Below are positions 26,114 to 34,271 of a stretch of DNA of 64,000 bases, in pieces. The notes under the pieces were generated by a model. That model was not told where the DNA came from, ran no database searches, and saw only the letters and a program-made list of their open reading frames with translations. Origin of the DNA: an uncultured Sulfitobacter sp. (GTDB lineage: Bacteria > Pseudomonadota > Alphaproteobacteria > Rhodobacterales > Rhodobacteraceae); contig NZ_CANNBM010000001.1 in assembly GCF_947502895.1 (NCBI RefSeq), positions 434,001 to 498,000 of the forward strand. The letters run 5' to 3'. Positions within the stretch are counted from its first letter, which is position 1. Each line of letters opens with the position of its first letter. The position numbers and the translations under genes were made by a program.

Positions 26114-27156
26114 AGCGCTCTCCCCGTCTCAGGATCATATCCCGCCCTTGCCTTGTTGAACTCGCGCATCCGCCCCAGCACATCAACACCGATCTGGTCG
26201 TAGACGTGTAGCAAATCCACCAGCACCCAGTTCTCGCGGATCAGACCGTTCTCCAGACGCCAGAAATCCAGACTCCGCATGGCGATCTTCTTGCCCGCAG
26301 GTGCAGTGCCAAGCCACCCACCCTGACTGATGGTCTGGTACATATCGGGCCAACCCGTGACGGCGGCGTATTGCTGGTCGCCAAAGAAATGAAAGGTTAC
26401 GTCATCGTCGTGAGTCCCGCGATCAGGCATGGCCGCCAGAAACGGTTTCTGATGCCAGTTGCGAAACCCCTCTATCCCCCGCGCAGTTCCGATGCCCGCA
26501 GGCCCATACCAGCTCATCTTTGGGTGCCAAAACCGCGGCATTTCCATCACTTCCGGCCCGCCCTGCCCCGGATGCCGTGTCATGTGATCCAGCATGTCAA
26601 CAATATGCTTGCAGGTCGCCGCGCCCGCCTGCGCATCATAAGGGCCGCCGATAATCCCGTCACAGCTGGCAGGACCCGGCACGTGCCATTCGCGCCCCAA
26701 CGCAGGTGTCATGGGCCAAGCACGCGCCTGCATCATGACTTCTGGAATGTCCCACAGCGCCTGCATCTCGGTGATCTTGCCATCCACCACGCGGTAGAAC
26801 TCGTGAAACCGCATATGCATCAAATGGCCCGTGGGCGGAATATCAAGCCAGGGTGCCTTGAACACACCGCAGTAATAGCCCCCGCAGCCGATCCAGTCAT
26901 CGCCCGCCTCTGTCGGGCCGGACATCACGATATGATCGCGCCGCTCTAGATCAGGCATCGCACGCAGCAATGGCGCGTAGACCGCGTCAAAATAAGCGTC
27001 CACCCCAACAATCGTCTCAAACGGATAGGCCAAATGAAACACAACATCTGCTGCACAAACCTCATGCAAGGCCGCACGCAGAGCATCCGCATCAAAATCG
27101 TACATCGCCGCTCGTACAGACGCGATCAGCTCTTTATGGCGCGTATGCCTATCCAC
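26110..27156 (-). CDS. Double-domain SnoaL/NTF2-like protein (second)
   Basis: A 348-residue protein made of two NTF2/SnoaL-like domains, about residues 15-150 and 190-335. The second domain ends with DFWRLENGLIRENWVLVDL followed by GVDVLGRM, which is matched by the single-domain protein at 28652-29185 (DFWKVSDGKIEDNWVMVDF, GVDVFGAE), so they are clear homologues. It is the first gene of the tightly coupled block of nine genes and lies 96 bp downstream of the HisD-like gene, with hairpins in the gap. The activity is unknown; polyketide cyclase- or isomerase-like chemistry is inferred from the fold. Confidence 0.77.
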   Translation of the reverse strand: MDRHTRHKELIASVRAAMYDFDADALRAALHEVCAADVVFHLAYPFETIVGVDAYFDAVYAPLLRAMPDLERRDHIVMSGPTEAGDDWIGCGGYYCGVFKAPWLDIPPTGHLMHMRFHEFYRVVDGKITEMQALWDIPEVMMQARAWPMTPALGREWHVPGPASCDGIIGGPYDAQAGAATCKHIVDMLDHMTRHPGQGGPEVMEMPRFWHPKMSWYGPAGIGTARGIEGFRNWHQKPFLAAMPDRGTHDDDVTFHFFGDQQYAAVTGWPDMYQTISQGGWLGTAPAGKKIAMRSLDFWRLENGLIRENWVLVDLLHVYDQIGVDVLGRMREFNKARAGYDPETGRAL

Positions 27157-27198
27157 GATATCCCCTATTTCTTTTGGCCATAAATCCTCCGGTGGTCT

Positions 27199-27242
27199 GG
27201 AGGCAGAGCCTCCATAGGTTTAGGCCGCCCCTCAAAGGGGCG
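27199..27242 (-). other. Two intercistronic hairpins
   Basis: GGAGGC-AGA-GCCTCC (27199-27213) and CGCCCC-TCAAA-GGGGCG (27226-27242), the latter extendable with outer GTTTA/TAAAC. They lie between the HisD-like stop and the next gene. Neither is followed by a T-run on the minus strand, so they look like mRNA processing or stability structures or weak attenuators rather than a full terminator. Confidence 0.5.
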
Positions 27243-27252
27243 ACATAAACCT

Positions 27253-28581
27253 TCACTCCGCCACCTGCCCCACTGGCGCACCTTCACCGTAAGGCACATT
27301 TACCCCGCCATAGCGGCGTACACGCACATTGCATTGCTCGGCATGGCCGACGAACCCCTCAAGCATACAAAGGCGAGAGCCATAGGCACCGATCTCCGCT
27401 GCGGCTTCATCAGTCGTGATCTTCTGATAGCTGTGGGTCTTGAGGTATTTCCCCACCCACAAACCACCCGTGTAACGGCCCGCCTTCTTGGTTGGCAGCG
27501 TGTGGTTGGTGCCAATCACTTTGTCGCCATTGGCAACATTGGTGCGCGCACCAAGGAACAGCGCACCATAGCAAGTCATATGCTCAAGGAACCAGTCATC
27601 GCGGTCGGTCATGACCTGCACATGCTCGCTGGCAATCTCGTCGGCCATGTGCAGCATCTCGTCATAGGTATCGCAGACGATCACCTCGCCATACTCCTCC
27701 CAGCTGACGCGCGCTGTTCCCGCAGTCGGCAGGATCTGCAACAAACGGTCAATCTCGGCGAGCGTTGCCTCAGCCAGCTTTCGGCTGTTGGTAAGCAAAA
27801 CACATGGGCTGTTATAGCCATGCTCGGCTTGCCCCAGAAGATCAGTTGCGCAAATCTCTGCATCGACTGTCTCATCCGCAATGACCATCGTTTCGGTAGG
27901 ACCGGCAAACAAATCAATGCCCACACGACCAAACAGTTGTCGCTTGGCCTCGGCCACAAAGGCATTGCCGGGGCCGACCAGCAGATGCACGGGGTCTATC
28001 GTCTGTGTGCCAATCGCCATGGCGCCCACAGCCTGAATGCCACCCATCACATAAATCTCATGCGCACCGCCCAGATGCATCGCCGCGATCACGGCGGGGT
28101 TCGGCTTGCCGTTGAAGGGCGGCGTGCAGGCAATGATGCGCGGCACACCTGCTACAGCGGCGGTTGCAACAGACATATGCGCAGATGCTACCATCGGAAA
28201 CTTCCCGCCGGGCACATAGCAGCCCACGGATTGTACGGGGATGTTCTTGTGCCCCAATATCACACCCGGCTGCATCTCGACCTCGATATCCAGCATCGAG
28301 TCGCGTTGCGCCTGAGCAAATTTCCGCACGTTCTCCTGAGCGAATTTCAGGTCAATCATCTCTTGCGGCGTGACCTGCGCAATCAGCGCGTCAATCTCGT
28401 CTTGCGAGAGTTTGAAATTTTCCGGGCTATAGTTGTCGAATTTTTCACTCAGCTCACGCACGGCCGCGTCGCCGCGTGCTTCGATATCGGCCAAGGTCGC
28501 CTCCACGGCGGCTCGTGTTTTGGCGTCATCTTCGCCGCGCTCCGCGTCTGACTTACCACGCTTGAGATATTCGATCGTCAT
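27253..28581 (-). CDS. Histidinol dehydrogenase-like catabolic dehydrogenase
   Basis: A 442-residue zinc- and NAD-dependent dehydrogenase of the histidinol dehydrogenase superfamily. Residues matching the zinc ligands of E. coli HisD are all visible: Q and H in GQAEHGYNSP, D in NGDKVIGTNH, and H in GFVGHAEQ; the catalytic Glu-His pair is in ASEHVQVM. No other histidine genes are near, and the sequence resembles the HpsN-type group (sulfopropanediol 3-dehydrogenase of roseobacters) more than biosynthetic HisD. It probably oxidises a terminal alcohol to a carboxylate in two steps. It follows a SnoaL-like gene by 70 bp. Confidence 0.85.
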   Translation of the reverse strand: MTIEYLKRGKSDAERGEDDAKTRAAVEATLADIEARGDAAVRELSEKFDNYSPENFKLSQDEIDALIAQVTPQEMIDLKFAQENVRKFAQAQRDSMLDIEVEMQPGVILGHKNIPVQSVGCYVPGGKFPMVASAHMSVATAAVAGVPRIIACTPPFNGKPNPAVIAAMHLGGAHEIYVMGGIQAVGAMAIGTQTIDPVHLLVGPGNAFVAEAKRQLFGRVGIDLFAGPTETMVIADETVDAEICATDLLGQAEHGYNSPCVLLTNSRKLAEATLAEIDRLLQILPTAGTARVSWEEYGEVIVCDTYDEMLHMADEIASEHVQVMTDRDDWFLEHMTCYGALFLGARTNVANGDKVIGTNHTLPTKKAGRYTGGLWVGKYLKTHSYQKITTDEAAAEIGAYGSRLCMLEGFVGHAEQCNVRVRRYGGVNVPYGEGAPVGQVAE

Positions 28582-28651
28582 TGGATCACCTGTGTCATAT
28601 CAACTTAAACTCCTGATACGGGCGGGCGCATGGCGCCCACCCTGATCTGTC

Positions 28652-29185
28652 TTACGCAGTCTCGGGCTTGGGCGGTGTTTTTTCACCACGGTCAAAGGCT
28701 TCCCAGCCCTCTGCGCCGAACACATCCACGCCCAGCTGCGCCATCACATGCGGAAAATCGACCATCACCCAGTTGTCTTCGATCTTGCCGTCCGAGACTT
28801 TCCAGAAATCCATGTACCGGATTTCAACCTTTTTACCTGTGGGTGCGATGCCCATAAAGGTGCCCGAATGGGTCGCTTCCTGACGGCCAAAAGCTGCTGC
28901 CCATTCGCCCATGAACATCCGCGCCTCGTCGATGCAAACCTTGTCGGAAAAAGCCGCCTGAAACGGGCGTTGCCAGTTGTTCTGAAATTCGGTCAGCCCG
29001 TTCTTGGTTCCGCAGCCCTGATTGCCGAGCCAACGAAAATTCTCATGGAAGAATGCGCCGATGCCGTCGATAGAATGGTCATTGAGTCCATCGACCATGT
29101 TTTCAATCACGGCGCGGGTCTCGTCTGTTTTGCTCATGTCCGTGTCTTTGGTCAGCACGGCTTGTTCGGGTCGGGAACCTTTCAT
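28652..29185 (-). CDS. Single-domain SnoaL/NTF2-like protein (third)
   Basis: A 177-residue protein with a single SnoaL/NTF2-like domain. Motifs include FFHENFRWLGNQG and MDFWKVSDGKIEDNWVMVDF, homologous to the second domain of the protein at 26110-27156. AAAGG stands eight bases before the ATG at 29185; an internal ATG at 29137 has a poorer site. It is followed by the HisD-like gene. A copy of the dispersed repeat lies between it and the upstream permease gene. Confidence 0.75.
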   Translation of the reverse strand: MKGSRPEQAVLTKDTDMSKTDETRAVIENMVDGLNDHSIDGIGAFFHENFRWLGNQGCGTKNGLTEFQNNWQRPFQAAFSDKVCIDEARMFMGEWAAAFGRQEATHSGTFMGIAPTGKKVEIRYMDFWKVSDGKIEDNWVMVDFPHVMAQLGVDVFGAEGWEAFDRGEKTPPKPETA

Positions 29186-29239
29186 GCGAGAGGCCTTTCT
29201 GTTTGGTTAACCGCGGACCGGGGCCAGCCCCGGACCCCG

Positions 29240-29263
29240 GAGTTTAAGGGAAAAATAAAGAAG
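29240..29263 (+). repeat. Dispersed short repeat, copy 2
   Basis: The 24-base core is identical to copies 1 and 3. It is preceded by CCGGGG-CCAG-CCCCGG and a second CCCCGG. It lies 7 bp past the stop of the permease gene, outside coding sequence, and within a 85-bp gap in the operon. Confidence 0.8.
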
Positions 29264-29270
29264 CAGGACA

Positions 29271-30431
29271 TCAGCCTTTTACCGCACCAGCTGTCAGGCC
29301 ACTTACGATCTGGCGCTGGAACACCATGACCAGCAAGAACAGCGGCGCAGTGATGGACACGGCAGCGGCCACGGCCTCCACCTGATCGGTGGTTGTGGTC
29401 TCGCGGTTAAAGTAGCCTGCAATGGCAGGCACCATCGTCTGGTTCTGCGCATCCAGCAACAGGGCTGTGACCAAAAAGTCATTATACCCCAGCAGGAAAC
29501 TGAACAGACCTGTGGTGATCACACCGGGCCACATGACGGGCATGATCACACGGCGGAACGCCTGAAAATGCGAACAGCCGTCGACGCGCGCGGCCTCGTC
29601 CAGCTCTGAGGGGATGTTTTGAAAGAAGCTGCGCAGCATCCAGATGGTGAAGGGTTGATTGATCGCGACCAGCACCGCAATGACCGCCCATGGCTGGCCA
29701 TATAGCGTTGGCGAAAGCTCTCCGAAGATCGGGCGAAGAATTTCGGCCGAGTTAATGAACCACGGCAAGTATCCCGCCACCAGCACCGAATGCGGAAGCG
29801 CGCGGAAGACGAGTGCAAGAATGAGGAGCCAGAATGCAAGATCGGAACCGGAGCGCGCAAGCCCGTAACCTGCCAGCGTACCCACCGTCAGCGAGATCGT
29901 CACAACACCGGCCGTGACCAGCATAGAGTTGCCAAAATTGCGGAAGAACTCGTTTTCGACCCAGACCGAAACATAGTGTTCGGTCGTCAGGCCAAGCACA
30001 GGCGTGCCCAGCGGACCAAGCACGCTGTTGAGCGGCGACAGAACCAATGGCAGCACTCCGAAGAACACGACCAAGAACACAATCGCATAGGCCGCAGCCC
30101 CGATCAGCCACCCAACCACGATCAGGCCTTTGGGGGTCATCTGGACAACAAACGCAGGCAGCCAGGTGAATGCCCAACGCAACGCGAAATACAGCACCGA
30201 AAGCCCCACAACGATATCCAGCACCGACAGCCCATTGCCCCCTGCCAATGTGTTTGGTCCAAGGATCACATCCAGCGGGCTGGCGGCAAAGGCATCAACG
30301 GGCGATTTGAAGCTCATCACCGTGATCCACAGGATCGGGAAGATCGCGACCACACACCAGAACAGCAGGAAGGTGTTCGAGGCCAAGCGCAGCCCGAACG
30401 ACTGGCGCATTGCTTTTGCAGTATTTGACAT
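29271..30431 (-). CDS. ABC transporter permease (MalG-like) with N-terminal insertion
   Basis: A 386-residue inner-membrane permease, read from the ATG at 30431 which overlaps the stop of the partner permease (TGATG). The ATPase-contact EAA loop is visible as DEAARVDGCSHFQAFRRVIMP. The C-terminal core has the six-helix MalG/UgpE pattern. Compared with the usual 270-300 residues it has an insertion of about 100 residues between helix 1 and the core that contains two or three extra hydrophobic stretches (VLDIVVGLSVLYFAL and VGWLIGAAAYAIVFLVVFF). Confidence 0.87.
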   Translation of the reverse strand: MSNTAKAMRQSFGLRLASNTFLLFWCVVAIFPILWITVMSFKSPVDAFAASPLDVILGPNTLAGGNGLSVLDIVVGLSVLYFALRWAFTWLPAFVVQMTPKGLIVVGWLIGAAAYAIVFLVVFFGVLPLVLSPLNSVLGPLGTPVLGLTTEHYVSVWVENEFFRNFGNSMLVTAGVVTISLTVGTLAGYGLARSGSDLAFWLLILALVFRALPHSVLVAGYLPWFINSAEILRPIFGELSPTLYGQPWAVIAVLVAINQPFTIWMLRSFFQNIPSELDEAARVDGCSHFQAFRRVIMPVMWPGVITTGLFSFLLGYNDFLVTALLLDAQNQTMVPAIAGYFNRETTTTDQVEAVAAAVSITAPLFLLVMVFQRQIVSGLTAGAVKG

Positions 30432-31456
30432 CAGTGTGACCCTTCTTTGTGTTCGCGCCACGTGCGGCGCAGCGGCCAGATCAACAGGAACACAATCCCG
30501 ATCATCGTAAGCATGGCACTGGCCGAGGCGCGGCTGATCGCACGGTTGCCCGCATCATCCGGCGTGAGCAGATCGAACGTGAGCCATTGCAGCGAAATGA
30601 CATGCGCCTGGCTGCGGAAGCCGATGATTTCCTCAAACACGCGATAGCAATCCATCAGGTGGATCAGCGCGATAAATACGATCAGCGGCATCAAATGCGG
30701 AATGATCACATGGCGCAGGCGCTGGAAACGGTTTGCCCCGTCGATTACAGCACTCTCCAACGTATCCATATTCACCGATTGCAGACCTGCATAGAAGATT
30801 ACAAAGGCAAAGGGCGCCACGTGCCAGACACGGTAGAAATACATCAAAAGCTCGATCGTCCACGCTTGTGCAAACATCGAGATATTGGTGCCTGTCCACC
30901 GCTCCATCATGGCTGTCAGAATACCGTCACCCACAAAGAGCCAGTAAATCGAAAGGGATCCGACAACGGGTGTGATAATGAAGGGCAGCAGCGATACAAA
31001 GATTACGGGCCCGCGCGCAGCCCGTGCTGCGTTGTTTACCGTCAGCGCGATCAGCAGACCCACCCCGATCACCAGAGGCAGGGTGACCAGCGTGAACATC
31101 AGCGTAAACCGCAGCGCTTTCCAGAAATCGATTTGCAGGATGTCACGCGGGGTGCCCGCACTCACCGCTTCCCAGACTTTGTCCATTTGCAAAACATTGC
31201 GATAGCTTTGCAAGCCCGTCCATTCCGTTTTGGTGATAACCTTGCCATCCTCACCGATGGTCGGAATCGTCTTTAGTTCGGTCACACAGGTCTGGGTGAT
31301 AAAGCCCGGAGTGCAGGTCTCGACCTCGACATTCTGCATGATGGGCTGTGTCACCTGAAAGCTCTGCATGAAAACCGAGATCAACGGCAAAGCAATGAAA
31401 AGGATCATCATCAAAACCGAAGGTCCGACGAATGCTGCAAATGTCTTGAACTTCAT
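30431..31456 (-). CDS. ABC transporter permease (MalF-like)
   Basis: A 341-residue inner-membrane permease of the CUT1 sugar-type family. Helix 1 is VGPSVLMMILFIALPLISVF; a periplasmic loop of about 75 residues with two cysteines follows before helix 2. The EAA loop reads ESAVIDGANRFQRLRHVIIPHLMP. It partners the second permease, and the gene is preceded by the binding protein gene after 184 bp that contain a strong hairpin. Confidence 0.9.
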   Translation of the reverse strand: MKFKTFAAFVGPSVLMMILFIALPLISVFMQSFQVTQPIMQNVEVETCTPGFITQTCVTELKTIPTIGEDGKVITKTEWTGLQSYRNVLQMDKVWEAVSAGTPRDILQIDFWKALRFTLMFTLVTLPLVIGVGLLIALTVNNAARAARGPVIFVSLLPFIITPVVGSLSIYWLFVGDGILTAMMERWTGTNISMFAQAWTIELLMYFYRVWHVAPFAFVIFYAGLQSVNMDTLESAVIDGANRFQRLRHVIIPHLMPLIVFIALIHLMDCYRVFEEIIGFRSQAHVISLQWLTFDLLTPDDAGNRAISRASASAMLTMIGIVFLLIWPLRRTWREHKEGSH

Positions 31457-31600
31457 TGCTGTTGTCCTCCCCCACTATCGGCCTGCTTACAGACCCTGCC
31501 ACTGGCCATACGCGGCAAGCCCACACATAGGCCCGGCGCATCATCGGTGCCGCACTTGGCGAGAGGCCCATGCCTCTGGCAAAATCCGGTTTTCTGGTAT

Positions 31601-31631
31601 CGGCGGCCCCTGCTGCGCACAGGGGCCACCG
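31601..31631 (-). other. Hairpin between binding-protein and permease genes
   Basis: CGGCGGCCCCTG (31601-31612) and CAGGGGCCACCG (31620-31631) form a 12-bp stem (with one G-T pair on the minus strand) and a 7-base loop. No T-run follows, so it does not look like a full terminator. It sits where binding-protein mRNAs are often stabilised or transcription is attenuated to give more binding protein than permease. Confidence 0.6.
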
Positions 31632-31640
31632 ACCAGTCGC

Positions 31641-32858
31641 TTATTGCAGAACGCCTGCTTCTTTTGCGGCAGTTACGTAGCCTTCTTCGATGGCAGTCAG
31701 TGTCGCTGCTGCGTCACGCTCGCCTGTCAGGAAGGCAGGGATCTCGTTGCCCAGAACAGTGTGCATCAGTCCCATACGTGTGGTGGACGGATAGGCAGGC
31801 GCGGGCGGGTTTGCCGTTGCTGTTGCAATAGCGCCTTCGGACAATGCGCCCGGCTCAAAGCCCTTCACCAACCAGATCGCGGCGTCGTTGTTTGCCTTGA
31901 CCATTTCCTCATCCATGCCTTCCATAGCCAGACGGAAGGCAGCGTCAGCTTCCTCGTCGGTGATGTTCGACGCGATTACGATTCCATCCCACCAAAGGGT
32001 CGTAGCAGGCGCGCCACCAGCCATTGCCATCGGAGCGGCAGCCATCTTCACTTTGCCAATAACCTGGCTTTCGGCCTCGTCATTCATGGCACCCGCGCGC
32101 GAAGCCCACAGGTTCGCCATGGCGATTTTGCCCTGCTGGAACTGCTGCTGCACATATGTGGAGTCGCTGACCAGCACTTCGGGATCCATGAATTCCAGAC
32201 CAGCCTTCATGGTTTCAAGCGCCTTGATACCCGCATCGGAGTTGACCGCAGGTGTGTTGTCTTCGTTGAAGAACTTGCCACCATGCGCGGGCAACATGTT
32301 GACCATCTCCTGCGCGAGGTTCCAGCCCGATTTCATCGTCGCACCCAGCGGCACATCTACGGCACCGGCTTCCTTGATCTTGGCCGCAGCAGCATAGACT
32401 TCTTCCCAAGTCGTCGGCACCGCAATATCGAGATCAGCCAGAATGTCTTCGCGGTACATCAGGTGCTGTGTGTTCACCATCATGGCAACGGCCATGATCT
32501 TGCCGTCGATTTTAATCAACTGGTTGGGCGAGAGGTTCTGACCGTATTTAGCGACCAGATCATCCAGCGGGCGGATCGTGCCTGCATTCAGCAAAGGTGT
32601 GACGGTGCCGTTGGACACGCCGCCGATGTGATAAAGCGACGGGTTCGCTTCAAAGGCCGCAGGCTGCTTGGTCCGGAACTCCTGATCCAGCTCGGCCTGG
32701 AAATTACCGCACTCCGCCATGGCGTCTGTGACGGCTTTCCACGCTTCAAAACCTGCGGACAGGCTCTTGATCTCGACTGTGTTTTCATAGGAACACGCGG
32801 CAAATGCGGTTGATCCCATCAAGGATACAACGCCCGCGAGGACTAGGTTCTTCAACAT
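31641..32858 (-). CDS. ABC transporter substrate-binding protein (CUT1 family)
   Basis: A periplasmic binding protein of about 405 residues. The ATG at 32858 follows AGGGAG and gives a Sec signal peptide (MLKNLVLAGVVSLMGSTAFA, cleavage near residue 20-21). The body is of the extracellular sugar-binding (family 1) type, with YREDILADLDIAVPTTWEEVYAAAAKIK and later VQQQFQQGKIAMANLWASRAG. Many residues around the second domain would line the ligand pocket. The ligand is not readable; it need not be a sugar. Confidence 0.9.
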   Translation of the reverse strand: MLKNLVLAGVVSLMGSTAFAACSYENTVEIKSLSAGFEAWKAVTDAMAECGNFQAELDQEFRTKQPAAFEANPSLYHIGGVSNGTVTPLLNAGTIRPLDDLVAKYGQNLSPNQLIKIDGKIMAVAMMVNTQHLMYREDILADLDIAVPTTWEEVYAAAAKIKEAGAVDVPLGATMKSGWNLAQEMVNMLPAHGGKFFNEDNTPAVNSDAGIKALETMKAGLEFMDPEVLVSDSTYVQQQFQQGKIAMANLWASRAGAMNDEAESQVIGKVKMAAAPMAMAGGAPATTLWWDGIVIASNITDEEADAAFRLAMEGMDEEMVKANNDAAIWLVKGFEPGALSEGAIATATANPPAPAYPSTTRMGLMHTVLGNEIPAFLTGERDAAATLTAIEEGYVTAAKEAGVLQ

Positions 32859-32888
32859 GTGCAAACTCCCTGTTTTGCTATTATGTGA

Positions 32889-32911
32889 GGTGCATCTTGC
32901 AAGACTGCACC
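32889..32911. other. Inverted repeat between ATPase and binding-protein genes
   Basis: GGTGCA-TCTTGCAAGA-C-TGCACC forms a nearly perfect 23-base inverted repeat 42 bp past the ATPase stop and 31 bp before the binding-protein ATG. The inner TCTTGCAAGA is itself a palindrome. It may be an RNA hairpin or a protein-binding site; there is no T-run. Confidence 0.45.
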
Positions 32912-32952
32912 GTCATTGACCCCGATTTGTATCGGAGCACATCAACTGCGCT

Positions 32953-33999
32953 TCAGACCCTTTCGCCTGTTGCGCGGTCAAATACGTGGCAAATATCCGG
33001 CGTCACAGAAAAACTGATCGGCTCGCCGATATTGGCCCTGAATTCTTTGGAGGCTTTCACTGATACCAACTGCCCGCCTGCGCGGACCGCCAGCATAACT
33101 GCATCGCCCAGCAGCTCGATTGTGTAGATTGGTGCCGTGATCTGGCCTGCATCCGCTTCGGACACCGCCGCATCCTCGGCCCGAAACCCAAGCGTAACAG
33201 CACCGTCTGCGGCATCCAGCCCCTCAACCCGTACATTGGTTCCGGTAAACACGCCGTCCTTGATATCACCATCCATCAGGTTCATCGCGGGCGAGCCGAT
33301 AAAGCTCGCCACAAAGGTGTTGGCGGGGTTGTCATAGATCTCGGTCGGTGTGCCGACCTGCTGCACCTTGCCCGCTTTCATCACGACCACACGGTCTGCC
33401 AGCGTCATCGCTTCGATCTGGTCGTGGGTCACATAGACGGTGGTAACTTTCAACTCATGGCTGAGGTTCTTGATCTGTGCGCGGGTGCTGACGCGCAGCT
33501 TGGCGTCCAGATTTGACAGCGGCTCATCCATCAAGAACACATTCGGCTCGCGCACAATGGCGCGGGCAAGGGCCACGCGCTGGCGCTGGCCGCCCGACAA
33601 TTCGGCAGGTTTGCGGTGCAGGAAATCGTCCAGCTCGACCATCGCACTGGCACGGCGCACCCGTTCGTCATGGGTCGCTGGGTCGACTTTGCGCACTTTC
33701 AGAGGAAAGCGGATGTTGTCGTAGACATTGAGGTGCGGATACAGGCCATAGCTCTGGAAAACCATCGCAACATCGCGGTCTTTGGGGTCCAGATCGTTGA
33801 TGACTTTGCCATCGATGATGATCTCGCCTTCGGTCACATCCTCAAGGCCTGCAATCATCCGCATGGTCGTCGTCTTGCCACAGCCCGAGGGGCCAAGCAG
33901 CACCAGAAATTCCTCATCCGCGATTGTCAGATTGAAATTATCAACCCCGACGAAATTGCCCCAGCGCTTGTTCACGCCCTTCAGCTGAATCTCTGCCAT
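32953..33999 (-). CDS. ABC transporter ATPase (UgpC/MalK-like)
   Basis: A 348-residue ATP-binding subunit of a CUT1 importer. Walker A is GPSGCGKTT at residues 36-44, the signature is LSGGQRQRVALARA, and Walker B is VFLMDEPLSNLD; the H-loop is YVTHDQIEAM. A C-terminal TOBE-type regulatory region follows (LGFRAEDAAVSEADAG). It is the first gene of the locus, with the perfect palindrome 72 bp upstream of its start. Confidence 0.94.
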   Translation of the reverse strand: MAEIQLKGVNKRWGNFVGVDNFNLTIADEEFLVLLGPSGCGKTTTMRMIAGLEDVTEGEIIIDGKVINDLDPKDRDVAMVFQSYGLYPHLNVYDNIRFPLKVRKVDPATHDERVRRASAMVELDDFLHRKPAELSGGQRQRVALARAIVREPNVFLMDEPLSNLDAKLRVSTRAQIKNLSHELKVTTVYVTHDQIEAMTLADRVVVMKAGKVQQVGTPTEIYDNPANTFVASFIGSPAMNLMDGDIKDGVFTGTNVRVEGLDAADGAVTLGFRAEDAAVSEADAGQITAPIYTIELLGDAVMLAVRAGGQLVSVKASKEFRANIGEPISFSVTPDICHVFDRATGERV

Positions 34000-34070
34000 C
34001 GTGTCCCCCGTTCACAGCACTTTTGCCCTGCTGCTCCACCCTAGTGAGAGACATAGCTCCAATGCAACGC

Positions 34071-34094
34071 ATTTTTGCACACGTGTGCAAAAAT
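34071..34094. promoter_or_regulatory. Perfect 24-bp palindrome, candidate LacI operator
   Basis: The inner 16 bases are TTGCACACGTGTGCAA and the symmetry extends with TTT/AAA and A/T to 24 bases without a mismatch. A central CG and outward TTGCA/TGCAA arms are typical of LacI-family operators. It lies upstream of the ABC ATPase gene (start 33999), the first gene of the locus that contains a LacI regulator. No other copy of the perfect palindrome was seen in the window. Confidence 0.75.
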
Positions 34095-34207
34095 CACTTA
34101 CGCGTATGAAAGAACGAAATATTTGGAGGATCAAGTGGCCATCGCGAAGCTGAAAAACCCTCGCGCCGAAACCCCGAAAAAAGAATCATGGCACGCAATG
34201 CATGACG

Positions 34208-34238
34208 TAAAACACCCGCACAGATACCTGCGCGGGTG
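34208..34238 (-). terminator. Rho-independent terminator of gcdH
   Basis: CACCCGC (34213-34219) and GCGGGTG (34232-34238) pair across 12 bases, followed on the minus strand by TTTTA. It lies just after the gcdH stop at 34272. Confidence 0.75.
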
Positions 34239-34271
34239 CTTCTTAAGAGTACAGATCAAACGGATTGCGGT

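Noticed and set aside
27334..28551. 405-codon plus-strand open frame
   Set aside because: Antisense shadow of the HisD-like gene; no recognisable domain and the opposite strand matches all expected motifs.
27253..28581. Annotation as biosynthetic hisD
   Set aside because: No histidine genes nearby; context is catabolic and the sequence looks closer to HpsN-type enzymes.
31368..32813. 481-codon plus-strand open frame
   Set aside because: Antisense shadow of the binding-protein gene; composition is unlike a protein and the minus strand has signal peptide and family features.
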